The notes under the pieces were generated by a model. That model did not search any database. It was given only the letters and a program-made list of their open reading frames with translations, and had not been told where the DNA came from. The position numbers and the translations under genes are program-made. A DNA stretch of 44,097 bases, taken from NCBI GenBank assembly GCA_949744075.1, contig CATJWI010000127.1:1-44097 (forward strand), written 5' to 3'. The DNA comes from an uncultured Eubacteriales bacterium. GTDB taxonomy: Bacteria; Bacillota; Clostridia; Oscillospirales; Oscillospiraceae. Positions 23,486 to 31,226 of the stretch are shown in pieces (the first letter of the stretch is position 1; every line of letters begins with the position of its first letter).

Positions 23486-24316
23486 ATGCCCGGAACCCTA
23501 TACTTGGTCCCCACCCCCATCGGCAACCTGGGGGATATCTCCCGCCGGGTGGCGGACACCCTGGAGGCGGTGGACTTCATCGCCGCCGAGGATACCCGGG
23601 TGACCCTGAAGCTGCTGAACCACCTGGGGCTGAAAAAGCCCCTGATGAGCTATTACCGCCACAACACCGACACGGCGGGACAGCAGGTGCTGGAGCGGCT
23701 GCTGTCTGGGGAGAGCTGTGCCCTGTGTACCGACGCAGGGACCCCCGCCGTCTCCGACCCGGGGGAGGACCTGGTGGCCCTCTGCGCCGCCCACGATGTG
23801 CGGGTGGAGGCCCTGCCCGGACCCTGCGCCCTGGTGGTGGCCCTGTCCGTGTCCGGGCTGCCCACCGCCCGGTTCGTCTTTGAGGGCTTTCTGCCCATGA
23901 ACAAGAAAAACCGCCGCTCCCGGCTGGAGACTCTGGCGGTGGAGGAGCGGACCATCCTGCTCTACGAGGCTCCCCATAAACTGGTCTCCACCCTCTCCGA
24001 CCTGGCCGCCGCCCTGGGGCCGGAGCGGCGGGTGTCTCTGTGCCGGGAGCTGACCAAGCTTCATGAGGAGGTCTGGCGCGCCACCCTGGGGAAGGCCTTG
24101 GAGCGTTACAAGGCCGAGGCCCCCCGGGGGGAGTTTGTGCTGGTGGTAGAGGGGGCTCCTGCCCGGGAGAAGGAGGAGGTCACCCTGGCCGACGGCCTGG
24201 ACCGGGTGGAGGAGCTGGTGGCGGAGGGCAGCTCCCGGAAGGACGCGGTAAAGCAAGCGGCCAAGGAACTGGGCCTGTCCCGGAACGAGCTCTACGCCGC
24301 GGCCATGAGGGAATGA
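23486..24316 (+). CDS. rsmI: 16S rRNA (cytidine-1402 2'-O) methyltransferase
   Basis: A 276-residue tetrapyrrole-methylase-fold enzyme that 2'-O-methylates C1402 of 16S rRNA. It opens GTLYLVPTPIGNLGDISRR, with FIAAEDTRVTLKLLNHLG and LCTDAGTPAVSDPGEDLV, the family signatures; VEALPGPCALVVALSVSGLPT and FEGFLP follow. The C-terminal HTH-like tail (SSRKDAVKQAAKELGLSRNELY) is also typical. GGAGG fixes the ATG. It is the last gene of the operon-like run from 21610. Confidence 0.96.
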   Translation: MPGTLYLVPTPIGNLGDISRRVADTLEAVDFIAAEDTRVTLKLLNHLGLKKPLMSYYRHNTDTAGQQVLERLLSGESCALCTDAGTPAVSDPGEDLVALCAAHDVRVEALPGPCALVVALSVSGLPTARFVFEGFLPMNKKNRRSRLETLAVEERTILLYEAPHKLVSTLSDLAAALGPERRVSLCRELTKLHEEVWRATLGKALERYKAEAPRGEFVLVVEGAPAREKEEVTLADGLDRVEELVAEGSSRKDAVKQAAKELGLSRNELYAAAMRE

Positions 24317-24366
24317 AAAGGCCGCCATAGGCTTGCCAAACAATAAAATTTATGGAGAATGATCTG

Positions 24367-24966
24367 ATGGACAGAGTGGTCATATATATACACGGAAAGG
24401 GCGGCAGCGCAGGGGAGGCGGAGCATTATAAGCCGATCTTTAAGGGCTGCGATGTAGTTGGGCTGGACTATACCGCCCAGTCGCCCTGGGAGGCGAAAAA
24501 GGAATTTCCGCTCCTGTTTGATTCCGCCTGTCAGGGCTGCAAGTCCGTGGAGGTGGTGGCAAACAGCATCGGAGCTTTTTTTGCCATGAGTGCTTTGGCG
24601 GATCGGAAACTGGAAAAAGCCTATTTTATTTCTCCTGTTGTGGATATGGAAAAGCTGATCGCGGATATGATGACGTGGGCAAATGTGACCGAAGAGGAGC
24701 TTTGCAGGCGAAAAGAGATCCGGACAGACTTTGGGGAGGTCCTTTCCTGGGAGTATCTTTGCTATGTGAGGGAGCACCCCCTTGTATGGACGGTCCCCAC
24801 TCATATCCTGTACGGAGAAAAGGACAGTCTGATCTCTTGCGAAACTGTCTCCGCATTTGCGGATCGGATCCATGGGACGCTTACCGTTATGAAGAATGGG
24901 GAGCACTGGTTTCATACGGAGGAACAGATGAGATTTTTGGATCATTGGATGAAACAGTTTGTATGA
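24367..24966 (+). CDS. Small alpha/beta hydrolase, AT-richer than neighbours
   Basis: A 199-residue alpha/beta-hydrolase. The N-terminal HGKGGSAGEAEHY is the oxyanion-loop region, the nucleophile elbow is VANSIGAFF (Ser), the acid is in YGEKDSLI and the histidine in GEHWFH. Substrate is unknown. The start is the second ATG because GGAG sits nine bases before it. The gene has clearly more A/T and AAA/GAT/TTT codons than the flanking 62-65% GC genes, so recent acquisition is possible. It follows rsmI by 50 bases and has its own terminator. Confidence 0.82.
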   Translation: MDRVVIYIHGKGGSAGEAEHYKPIFKGCDVVGLDYTAQSPWEAKKEFPLLFDSACQGCKSVEVVANSIGAFFAMSALADRKLEKAYFISPVVDMEKLIADMMTWANVTEEELCRRKEIRTDFGEVLSWEYLCYVREHPLVWTVPTHILYGEKDSLISCETVSAFADRIHGTLTVMKNGEHWFHTEEQMRFLDHWMKQFV

Positions 24967-25010
24967 TATATGGCAATTTCCCTGAAGGTGTCATAGCGGG
25001 TCGCAGATGA

Positions 25011-25056
25011 AAAAGGGCAAGACAAACCATTGTGGTTTGTCTTGCCCTTCCTTTTT
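25011..25056 (+). terminator. Terminator after the hydrolase
   Basis: Stem AAGGGCAAGACAAACC and its complement with a tight loop, followed by CCTTTTTT. Confidence 0.92.
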
Positions 25057-25086
25057 TGGTGGGGCCTTGCCCTTTGGCGGATAGAG

Positions 25087-25329
25087 TTACATCCGGGTCA
25101 GCTCCCGGCGGCAGTTGGCGCAGATGTTTTTGCCCTTGTAGGCGGTCACGTCGGAGGCGTCGCCGCAGAAAACGCAGGAGGGCTCGTACTTTTTCAGGAT
25201 GATAGAGGAGCCGTCCACGTAAATTTCCAATGCGTCCCGCTCCTCAATACCCAGGGTGCGGCGTAGCTCGATGGGCAACACGATGCGGCCCAGCTCATCC
25301 ACTTTCCGAACGATACCGGTTGATTTCAT
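25087..25329 (-). CDS. AbrB/SpoVT-type regulator with a C-terminal zinc-ribbon-like tail
   Basis: An 80-residue transition-state regulator. Residues 1-50 form the AbrB swapped-hairpin DNA-binding domain (STGIVRKVDELGRIVLPIELRRTLGI, DALEIYVDGSSIILKKY). The tail holds CVFCGD and CANC, four cysteines spaced as a small zinc finger, a layout common in clostridial AbrB-like proteins. It would control growth-phase or sporulation genes. AAAGGATATG starts it and a TTGACT-N16-TATAAT promoter lies upstream. The leader carries many TGGAA motifs, so autoregulation is likely. Confidence 0.92.
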   Translation of the reverse strand: MKSTGIVRKVDELGRIVLPIELRRTLGIEERDALEIYVDGSSIILKKYEPSCVFCGDASDVTAYKGKNICANCRRELTRM

Positions 25330-25387
25330 ATCCTTTATGCTCCTTTTCTATGTGAGATTTTCCAAAACACAATTAACTATGTTTTCC

Positions 25388-25415
25388 ATTATAACCATTA
25401 TTCTGGAAAAGTCAA
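25388..25415 (-). promoter_or_regulatory. abrB-like gene promoter
   Basis: On the minus strand TTGACT, a 16-base spacer and a perfect TATAAT, in an AT-rich stretch with about seven TGGAA/TTCCA motifs (25352-25486). Confidence 0.8.
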
Positions 25416-25536
25416 GAAAAAACTGGAAAAACAGAGAAAAAAGCTCAATAAAAGGGAATAATTGGAAAATGGAAGGAAATGGACATACTCTCCCGGCAGG
25501 TGCGCATAGAGTGGGGACAGGAAAGGGGTGGACAAG

Positions 25537-26121
25537 ATGGCCATGACGGTGATCTGGACGGGGATGGTAGTGTTGTCGGTGGTATACGGCCTTTGGGCGG
25601 GAAACGGTCCGGCGGTGGCGGCGGCTGCCGTGGAGGGGGCCGGGGCGGCAGTGGAGCTGTGCATCACCATGGCGGGGGTGCTGTGCCTGTGGATGGGGGT
25701 GATGGAGGTAATGAAGCGTTCGGGGCTGGCCCAGGGCCTTTCCCGGCTGCTGCGGCCGGTGCTGTGCCGGCTCTACCCGGGTTTCAAGCGGGACCGGGAG
25801 ACCATGGACGCCATCTCGGCCAATGTCTCCGCCAACCTGCTGGGTCTGGGCAACGCCGCCACTCCCCTGGGCATCCAGGCGGCCCGGCGGATGGCGGCCA
25901 GGACCCCGGGGGTGGCCTCGGACAGCCTTTGCATGCTGGTGGTGTGCAATACCGCCTCCATTCAGCTCATCCCCACCACGGTGGCCAGCGTCCGGCTGGC
26001 GGCGGGATGTAAGACCCCCTTCGACATTCTGCCGGCGGTGTGGCTGGCCTCGGCGGTGTCGGTGGCGGTGGGCATCCTGGCGGCCAAGGTCATGGCCCGG
26101 TTCTGGAGGGGAAGAGAATGA
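25537..26121 (+). CDS. spmA: Spore maturation protein A
   Basis: A 194-residue membrane protein of the SpmA / nucleoside-recognition (Gate) family, involved in dehydrating the spore core. The signature ISANVSANLLGLGNAATPLGIQAARRM and LVVCNTASIQLIPTTVASVR identifies it. Several membrane segments are visible. The start is the ATG after AGGAAAGGGG; a GTG three codons earlier is possible. It overlaps spmB by four bases, the usual spmAB pair, and is the best evidence that the organism forms spores. Confidence 0.94.
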   Translation: MAMTVIWTGMVVLSVVYGLWAGNGPAVAAAAVEGAGAAVELCITMAGVLCLWMGVMEVMKRSGLAQGLSRLLRPVLCRLYPGFKRDRETMDAISANVSANLLGLGNAATPLGIQAARRMAARTPGVASDSLCMLVVCNTASIQLIPTTVASVRLAAGCKTPFDILPAVWLASAVSVAVGILAAKVMARFWRGRE

Positions 26122-26642
26122 TGGAACTGTGCTTTCAGATGGTGGTGCCCTTTACCATCATGGTGGTGGCCCTGTGGGCCATGACCCGGCGGGTGGACGT
26201 ATACGGCGCCCTCTGCCAGGGGGCGGGGGAGGGCCTGGGAGTCCTTTTGAAGATCATTCCCGCTATGGTGGGGCTGATGACGGCGGTCTACATGCTCCGG
26301 GCGTCGGGGCTGCTGGAGGCGGTGGGGCAGCTACTGGCCCCAGTGCTGGCCAGGGTGGGGATCCCACCGGAGGTGGTGGGCCTGCTGCTGGTCCGCCCGG
26401 TGAGCGGCAACGCGGCCCTGGGAGTGGGGGCGGAGCTGATCTCCACCTACGGTCCGGATTCGGCCGTTGGCCGCACGGCGGCGGTGATGCTGGGGAGCAC
26501 GGAGACCACCTTTTACACCATTGCGGTCTATTTCGGCGCGGCGGGGATCCATAAGACCCGCTACGCTGTGCCGGCGGCCCTGTGCGCCGATGTAGCGGCC
26601 TTTTTGGCGGCAGCCTGGGCGGTGGGGCTGGTGTTTGGATAG
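26118..26642 (+). CDS. spmB: Spore maturation protein B
   Basis: A 174-residue Gate-family membrane protein that acts with SpmA in spore core dehydration. Signatures are RPVSGNAALGVGAELISTYGPDS and MLGSTETTFYTIAVYFGAAGI; four to five membrane segments are present. The ATG overlaps the spmA stop (ATGA), so translation is coupled. No clear forespore or mother-cell promoter was found upstream of spmA. Confidence 0.95.
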   Translation: MMELCFQMVVPFTIMVVALWAMTRRVDVYGALCQGAGEGLGVLLKIIPAMVGLMTAVYMLRASGLLEAVGQLLAPVLARVGIPPEVVGLLLVRPVSGNAALGVGAELISTYGPDSAVGRTAAVMLGSTETTFYTIAVYFGAAGIHKTRYAVPAALCADVAAFLAAAWAVGLVFG

Positions 26643-26706
26643 CGCGCATTTGCCGGATGGGGCTGACAGGGGGGCGGAGAAGGGGCGGGGAGAAATTCGG
26701 TTTGTC

Positions 26707-26735
26707 TTGAAAGCCTTGTCGATTTCTGCTATATT
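26707..26735 (+). promoter_or_regulatory. merR-type regulator promoter
   Basis: TTGAAA, a 17-base spacer and TATATT, about 95 bases before the start. The spacer has normal length, unlike the 19-bp spacer of the downstream target promoter. Confidence 0.5.
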
Positions 26736-26830
26736 GTAGTAGAAAAGAAATAGCCTTTCCGGCAATATTGATCAGTTATCCCGTTTTGCGCGGGTGGCGG
26801 AGGATCAGGCAGAGATGGGGGGTAGCGGCG

Positions 26831-27712
26831 ATGAGCAGAAGCGACAGGTATTCCATCGGGGACGCAGCGGCCATTTGCCATGTTTCGATCCAAACGCTTC
26901 GGCACTATGATAAGATCGGGCTGGTGCAGCCGGCGGAAAAGAACACGGAGACGGGCTACCGGTATTATCGAAAGGAACAGCTGCTGCAGATCCAAATGGT
27001 GAGATGCCTGAAAAACCTGGAGTTTTCCCTGGATGAGATCCGCAGTATGCTGGAAGCCAAAAGCATGGAATATGTGCAGGAGCGGATCCGGGAAAAGCTG
27101 GAGAACCTGCGCCGGGAGGTGGAGCGGCTGCAAATGGTGTGCGATAACAGCCGCCTCTTTCTGGACCGGCTCCGGGGGGGACAATCCCTGTTAAAAAACC
27201 TGGCCCAGAACCCGGATGCGGAGACCTTCTGCCAGGACGAAATGCGCCTGGAGGAGATCCCGGCGCAGGAGCTTATCTATGTCCGGCGGACCCTGGAGAA
27301 TTACCGCAACGAAGAGATCAATATTGAACGCTGGTCGGAGCTGCTGTCCCTGATACAGAGGGAAAAGGTGGTAAACTCCGGGTGTATTTGCGTGATATAC
27401 CACCAAAAGCCGCTGGAGCATTTTTATACCAAGGCCTGCGACTATGAAGTGTGTATGCCTGTGCAGGAGGTCAGGACGGAACACAAAAATTATTATCGGC
27501 ATGAGGACGCCTTTCAGGCGGTCACCACCTATCACGTGGGAAGCTACAGCGGCCTGCTCCAGCCCTATATGATGCTCATGCGCTGGATCGAAGAGAACCA
27601 CTACCGTATTTGCGGACCCATGAGGGACGTTTTTGAGGTCTCGCCCATCGATACCAGCAATCCGGACGAGTATGTGACCAAGATCGTCATTCCGGTCTGC
27701 AGGCAGGAATAG
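26831..27712 (+). CDS. MerR-family regulator with GyrI-like ligand domain (BmrR type)
   Basis: A 293-residue MerR activator. Residues 5-75 form the winged-helix MerR domain (YSIGDAAAICHVSIQTLRHYDKIGLVQPAEKNTETGYRYY), then a coiled coil (about 80-115), then a GyrI/BmrR effector domain that ends GPMRDVFEVSPIDTSNPDEYVTKIVIPV. This layout binds hydrophobic or amine ligands and activates promoters with long spacers. The start is the ATG after GGGGGG. The next operon, beginning 378 bases downstream in the same direction, has exactly such a promoter, so this protein is probably its activator. The ligand may be the imported amino acid or its CoA ester. Confidence 0.92.
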   Translation: MSRSDRYSIGDAAAICHVSIQTLRHYDKIGLVQPAEKNTETGYRYYRKEQLLQIQMVRCLKNLEFSLDEIRSMLEAKSMEYVQERIREKLENLRREVERLQMVCDNSRLFLDRLRGGQSLLKNLAQNPDAETFCQDEMRLEEIPAQELIYVRRTLENYRNEEINIERWSELLSLIQREKVVNSGCICVIYHQKPLEHFYTKACDYEVCMPVQEVRTEHKNYYRHEDAFQAVTTYHVGSYSGLLQPYMMLMRWIEENHYRICGPMRDVFEVSPIDTSNPDEYVTKIVIPVCRQE

Positions 27713-27789
27713 GGAAACTCTATCCTTAGAAAACAGTTTTGCTTTCCGGTTTTTCCCGAAGCTTCCAACGGCAGAAAACAGAAAAAAAC

Positions 27790-27836
27790 TCTCCCCCGGT
27801 TTTTCGTCGGAAGCGGAAAACCGGGGGAGCTTTTTT
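27790..27836. terminator. Terminator after the MerR gene
   Basis: Stem CTCCCCCGGTTTT and its complement, closed by a 12-base loop, A7 on the left and T6 on the right. Confidence 0.92.
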
Positions 27837-28005
27837 GGCCGCCGGTGGGGAAGAGGGCATTTGCTCCGGTGGAAAAATTTTGGCGGGAGAACAGGAAAGG
27901 ACTGTCATTTCAAATATTTTTATGCGTTTTAATAGAGTGAAAATTATACACTTTGCACAGAAAAGGGTTTGGGCGCCAGTGGGATGCTGGGAAGAGAAGT
28001 TCCTC

Positions 28006-28036
28006 TTGACTCTTTTCCACCGATATGGATTAGAGT
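28006..28036 (+). promoter_or_regulatory. MerR-type promoter with dyad operator
   Basis: TTGACT, a 19-base spacer and TAGAGT, the long spacer used by MerR-activated promoters. An interrupted dyad spans it: ACTCT-N2-TCCA-N6-TGGA-N2-AGAGT at 28009-28036, with all nine arm positions matching. Start of transcription is expected near 28043. Confidence 0.8.
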
Positions 28037-28090
28037 AATGGCATAGGGGAGAGCGGAAGTCTCCCACAACAACAAAAGGAGGAACGTATT

Positions 28091-28510
28091 ATGATCGGCG
28101 AGAAGGTAACCATCAGGATCAGAATGAACACCGGGGACGCGCACTATGCAGGCGAGCTGGTAAATGGCTCCCACATGCTGGATTTCTTTGGAGATGTGGC
28201 CACTGAGCTGCTGATCCGTATGGACGGCGACGAGGGCCTTTTCCGGACCTACGAGCATGTGGATTTCCTGGCTCCCGTTTACGCCGGGGATTTCATGGAG
28301 TATGTGGGCTGGATCGAAAGCGCGGGCAAGACCTCTCGCCGGATGGTCTTTGAGGCTTACAAGATCATTGAGCTGTGCAAGGAAGAGGGCATGGAGGTCT
28401 CCGCCGCCCGGGTCCTCGAAAAGCCTCTGCTGACCGGCCGTGCCGAGGGCATCTGCGTGGTCCCCCAGAACTGCCAGAGAGGCCCCCAGGACGAAGCGTT
28501 CCGCACCTGA
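28091..28510 (+). CDS. kal: 3-aminobutyryl-CoA / beta-alanyl-CoA ammonia-lyase, hotdog fold
   Basis: A 139-residue single-hotdog enzyme. DAHYAGELVNGSHMLDFFGDVATELLIRMDGDEGLF and FLAPVYAGDFMEY match the small beta-aminoacyl-CoA ammonia-lyases: Kal of lysine fermentation (3-aminobutyryl-CoA to crotonyl-CoA) and the beta-alanyl-CoA lyase of alanine fermentation. From memory of the families the body is more Kal-like, while GDFMEYVGWIE and the tail QRGPQDEAF are closer to the beta-alanyl-CoA enzyme, so the substrate is open. AAAAGGAGG precedes the ATG. It is first in an operon with a CoA-transferase and an amino-acid carrier; the other lysine-fermentation genes (kamA, kamDE, kdd, kce) are absent from the window. 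Confidence 0.87.
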   Translation: MIGEKVTIRIRMNTGDAHYAGELVNGSHMLDFFGDVATELLIRMDGDEGLFRTYEHVDFLAPVYAGDFMEYVGWIESAGKTSRRMVFEAYKIIELCKEEGMEVSAARVLEKPLLTGRAEGICVVPQNCQRGPQDEAFRT

Positions 28511-28540
28511 GCGCTCCCGAAGCAAGGAGGGAAATAAAAT

Positions 28541-29740
28541 ATGAGACCTCTGGATGGAGTAAAAGTTCTGGACCTGACCCAGGCCTACAGCGGTCCATTC
28601 TGCACCATGCATTTGGCGGACCAGGGGGCTGAGGTCATCAAGATCGAGTCCCCCTACGGCGACCAGTCCAGGACTTGGGGGCCTTTCAAGAATGACTACA
28701 GCGCCTACTATTCCTACATCAACCGGAACAAAAAGGGGATGGTCCTGGACCTGAAATCCGAGGAGGGCAAACGGATCCTCTGGGAGCTCATCGCCAAGGC
28801 GGACGTTCTGTGCGAGAATTTTAAAGTGGGGACCTTTGAAAAGCTGGGCTTTTCCTATGAGGAGATGCACAAGGTCAATCCCCGGCTGATCTACGGCTCC
28901 ATCTCCGGCTTTGGCCTGGAGGGGCCCCTGGCTGCCCGTCCCTGCTATGACATCATCGCCCAGGCTATGAGCGGGATGATGAGCGTCACCGGCCATGTGG
29001 ACGGCCCTTGCGTGAAGGTGGGACCCTCCATCGGCGACAACTATTCCGGCACCTACCTGGCGCTGGGCATCTGCATGGCGCTGTACCAGCGGGAGAAGAC
29101 CGGCCAGGGGCAGCGGCTGGACGTGGCCATGCTGGATACCCTCTATTCCGTCATGGAGAATTTTGCCATCGCCTATACGGTGGGGGGCGTCACCCCCAAC
29201 CGGATGGGCAACGCGGACTCCGGGATCGCCCCCTTCGACTCCTTCCGGGCCAAGGACGGCGAATTTGTGATGGGCTGCGGGACAGACAAGATGTGGGCCC
29301 AGCTCTGCGGCGTCATGGGAAGAGAGGACCTGATCAACGATCCCAGGTACCGGACCAATGACGACCGCTGCCGGAACTACCTGCCGGAGCTGAAGCAGAC
29401 CATTGAGGCGTGGAGCACCACCAAGACCGTGGCGGAACTGGAGGAGCTGATCGTGGGAGTCAACATCCCCTTCGGCCAGATCAATAACATCGCTGAGGCC
29501 TCGGAACATCCCCAGCTCAAGCGGCGGAATATGCTGTGGAAGGTCTACGATCCGGGTATGCAGGCGGAGATCACCATCCCCGGTACGCCCATCAAGATGC
29601 ACGGAAATCCGGATGCGCCCCAGAAGCCCGCCCCCCAATTGGGGGAGGACACCGAGGCGGTGCTGGGGCAGTGGCTGGGCTATTCCGCTCAGCAGGTGGA
29701 AAAGGCGCGCCAGGCGAAGGCGTTTGGCGTGGACCGATAA
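28541..29740 (+). CDS. Class III (CaiB/BaiF) CoA-transferase
   Basis: A 399-residue family III CoA-transferase, the usual length. It opens MRPLDGVKVLDLTQAYSGPFCTMHLADQGAEVIKIE, with NRNKKGMVLDLKSEEGK and the catalytic aspartate in PSIGDNYSGTYLALGI (about D166). Such enzymes move CoA between carboxylic acids through aspartyl-CoA intermediates. Between an ammonia-lyase and an amino-acid carrier it most likely activates the imported beta-amino acid, taking CoA from the end product or acetyl-CoA. GGAGGG precedes the ATG. The substrate is inference. Confidence 0.92.
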   Translation: MRPLDGVKVLDLTQAYSGPFCTMHLADQGAEVIKIESPYGDQSRTWGPFKNDYSAYYSYINRNKKGMVLDLKSEEGKRILWELIAKADVLCENFKVGTFEKLGFSYEEMHKVNPRLIYGSISGFGLEGPLAARPCYDIIAQAMSGMMSVTGHVDGPCVKVGPSIGDNYSGTYLALGICMALYQREKTGQGQRLDVAMLDTLYSVMENFAIAYTVGGVTPNRMGNADSGIAPFDSFRAKDGEFVMGCGTDKMWAQLCGVMGREDLINDPRYRTNDDRCRNYLPELKQTIEAWSTTKTVAELEELIVGVNIPFGQINNIAEASEHPQLKRRNMLWKVYDPGMQAEITIPGTPIKMHGNPDAPQKPAPQLGEDTEAVLGQWLGYSAQQVEKARQAKAFGVDR

Positions 29741-29775
29741 AATACTCCTCTTGGGTTTGAAAGGAGTACAAAACA

Positions 29776-31128
29776 ATGAAGAAAGACTCAAAGTCCGTAA
29801 ACAGTAAGGGCAACCTCTCCGTGAAAAGCCTGATCATCATGGGCGGCGCGCTGTTTTCCATGCATTTCGGCGCCTCCTGCATGCTGTATCCGGTACAGTG
29901 GGGGCGGGACAGCGGTTCCGACGTGTTTATCGCGTACATTGCCATCGTACTGACGGCATTGCTGCTGCCCCTTCTGGCCTACATCGCCCTTTCCAAGGGC
30001 GGAGGGACCTTCTGGGAGCTGGCGCTGCGCCTCAGCCCCAAGTTTGGAAAGATCTTCTGCGGCCTGACCGCCCTGATCCTGGGCCCCCTCTACATCATCC
30101 CCCGCATGAGCGCCGCGGCGTGGGACGCGCTGATGCAGGTCACGGGGCTCCAGATCAGCAGCGCTCTGCCGCTGATCCTCTTTAACTGCGTCTATTATGC
30201 CCTGACCTATTGGTTCATCGCGGGCCGCTCCAACATTATGGACAAGGTGGGAAAGATCCTGTTCCCCGTCCTGCTCCTCATCGTGGTAGGCGTGATCGGC
30301 AAGGGGCTCATGACCCCCATCGCCACGGAGTGGGTCCCCAAGAATTACGACCAGCCAGCGTGGGCCTACGGCTTCCTCCAGGGCTATCAGACCGGCGACC
30401 TTCCCGCGGCGCTGATGTTTGGCCTGGTGATGCTCCAGAGCATCCGGGCCGCCGGCGTGGAGGAGAAGCGGGTCAACAAAAACATGGTCTATTTGGGCTT
30501 TGTGGGCATGGGGATGTTGGCGGTGACCCATCTGGGGCACATGGTCGTGGGGGCCAATGTGGGCGACACCATCGACCTGACCCTGTCGGCATTGTATGCC
30601 GAGGTAGTGCTGGAGCTCTGGGGCAGGGGAGGAGCCATCCTGTTCAACATCGCGTTGATGTTTGCGGCCCTGACTACGGCGGTGGGCTGCGCGGGTTCGG
30701 CCGCCGAATTTTTTGAGGTGGCGCTGGAGAACCGGTACAGCTATAAAAAGTTGGCCGCCATTGTCTGCGTGGTCAGTACCTTGATCGGAAGCATCGGACT
30801 GAGTAACATTGTGACCTTTGTAGGACCGCTGCTGAATTGCTGTTATCCAAGCGCCATCGTGATGGTCCTGTACTATGTGCTGTGTAAAAACCAGACCGGC
30901 GGCAGATTGATGAACGGTGCCCGGTTTGCCATGATCGCCGCTTTTATCATCGGACTTTTGGATGTGTTCAACAGCTATAACACCCTGCTTCACATCAACA
31001 GCGAGGCCTTTTCCAAGCTGTATCAGGCGATCCCGCTGACTTCCGTACAGCTGACGTGGATCCCTGCCGGCATTATTTTCTTCCTCATTGGTATGGCTGC
31101 CTACCGGGAGAAAAAGACCGCGGAGTAA
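29776..31128 (+). CDS. BrnQ/LIVCS-family amino-acid carrier
   Basis: A 450-residue polytopic membrane protein, about 12 segments. Marks of the branched-chain amino acid:cation symporter family are MGGALFSMHFGASCMLYP, LGPLYIIPRMSAAAWDA, GYQTGDLPAALMFGLVMLQSIRAAGV, TAVGCAGSAAEFF and GLSNIVTFVGPLLNCCYPS. The family takes up Leu, Ile and Val with Na+ or H+; here the operon suggests a non-standard amino acid such as 3-aminobutyrate or beta-alanine. AAAGGAG precedes the ATG. It is last in the operon and followed by a long perfect hairpin. Confidence 0.88.
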   Translation: MKKDSKSVNSKGNLSVKSLIIMGGALFSMHFGASCMLYPVQWGRDSGSDVFIAYIAIVLTALLLPLLAYIALSKGGGTFWELALRLSPKFGKIFCGLTALILGPLYIIPRMSAAAWDALMQVTGLQISSALPLILFNCVYYALTYWFIAGRSNIMDKVGKILFPVLLLIVVGVIGKGLMTPIATEWVPKNYDQPAWAYGFLQGYQTGDLPAALMFGLVMLQSIRAAGVEEKRVNKNMVYLGFVGMGMLAVTHLGHMVVGANVGDTIDLTLSALYAEVVLELWGRGGAILFNIALMFAALTTAVGCAGSAAEFFEVALENRYSYKKLAAIVCVVSTLIGSIGLSNIVTFVGPLLNCCYPSAIVMVLYYVLCKNQTGGRLMNGARFAMIAAFIIGLLDVFNSYNTLLHINSEAFSKLYQAIPLTSVQLTWIPAGIIFFLIGMAAYREKKTAE

Positions 31129-31161
31129 TGCGGCGAATGTGTGAAACCTCCAATATAAGAC

Positions 31162-31200
31162 ACTCAGGGGGACTGCCTTCAGGCAGTCCCCCTGAGTTTT
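31162..31200. terminator. Terminator after the carrier gene
   Basis: A perfect 16-bp stem (ACTCAGGGGGACTGCC and its complement) around TTCA, then TTTT. It lies between convergent genes. Confidence 0.9.
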
Positions 31201-31226
31201 ATGGCTGTAGTGCGCTTCTAAGGGGC

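Larger units (their letters stand above)
27713..28090. other. 378-bp gap between regulator and ammonia-lyase operon
   Basis: No gene is supported. It holds a long hairpin terminator (27790-27836), an AT-rich stretch, and at its right end a MerR-type promoter followed by a leader of about 48 bases. Confidence 0.7.
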
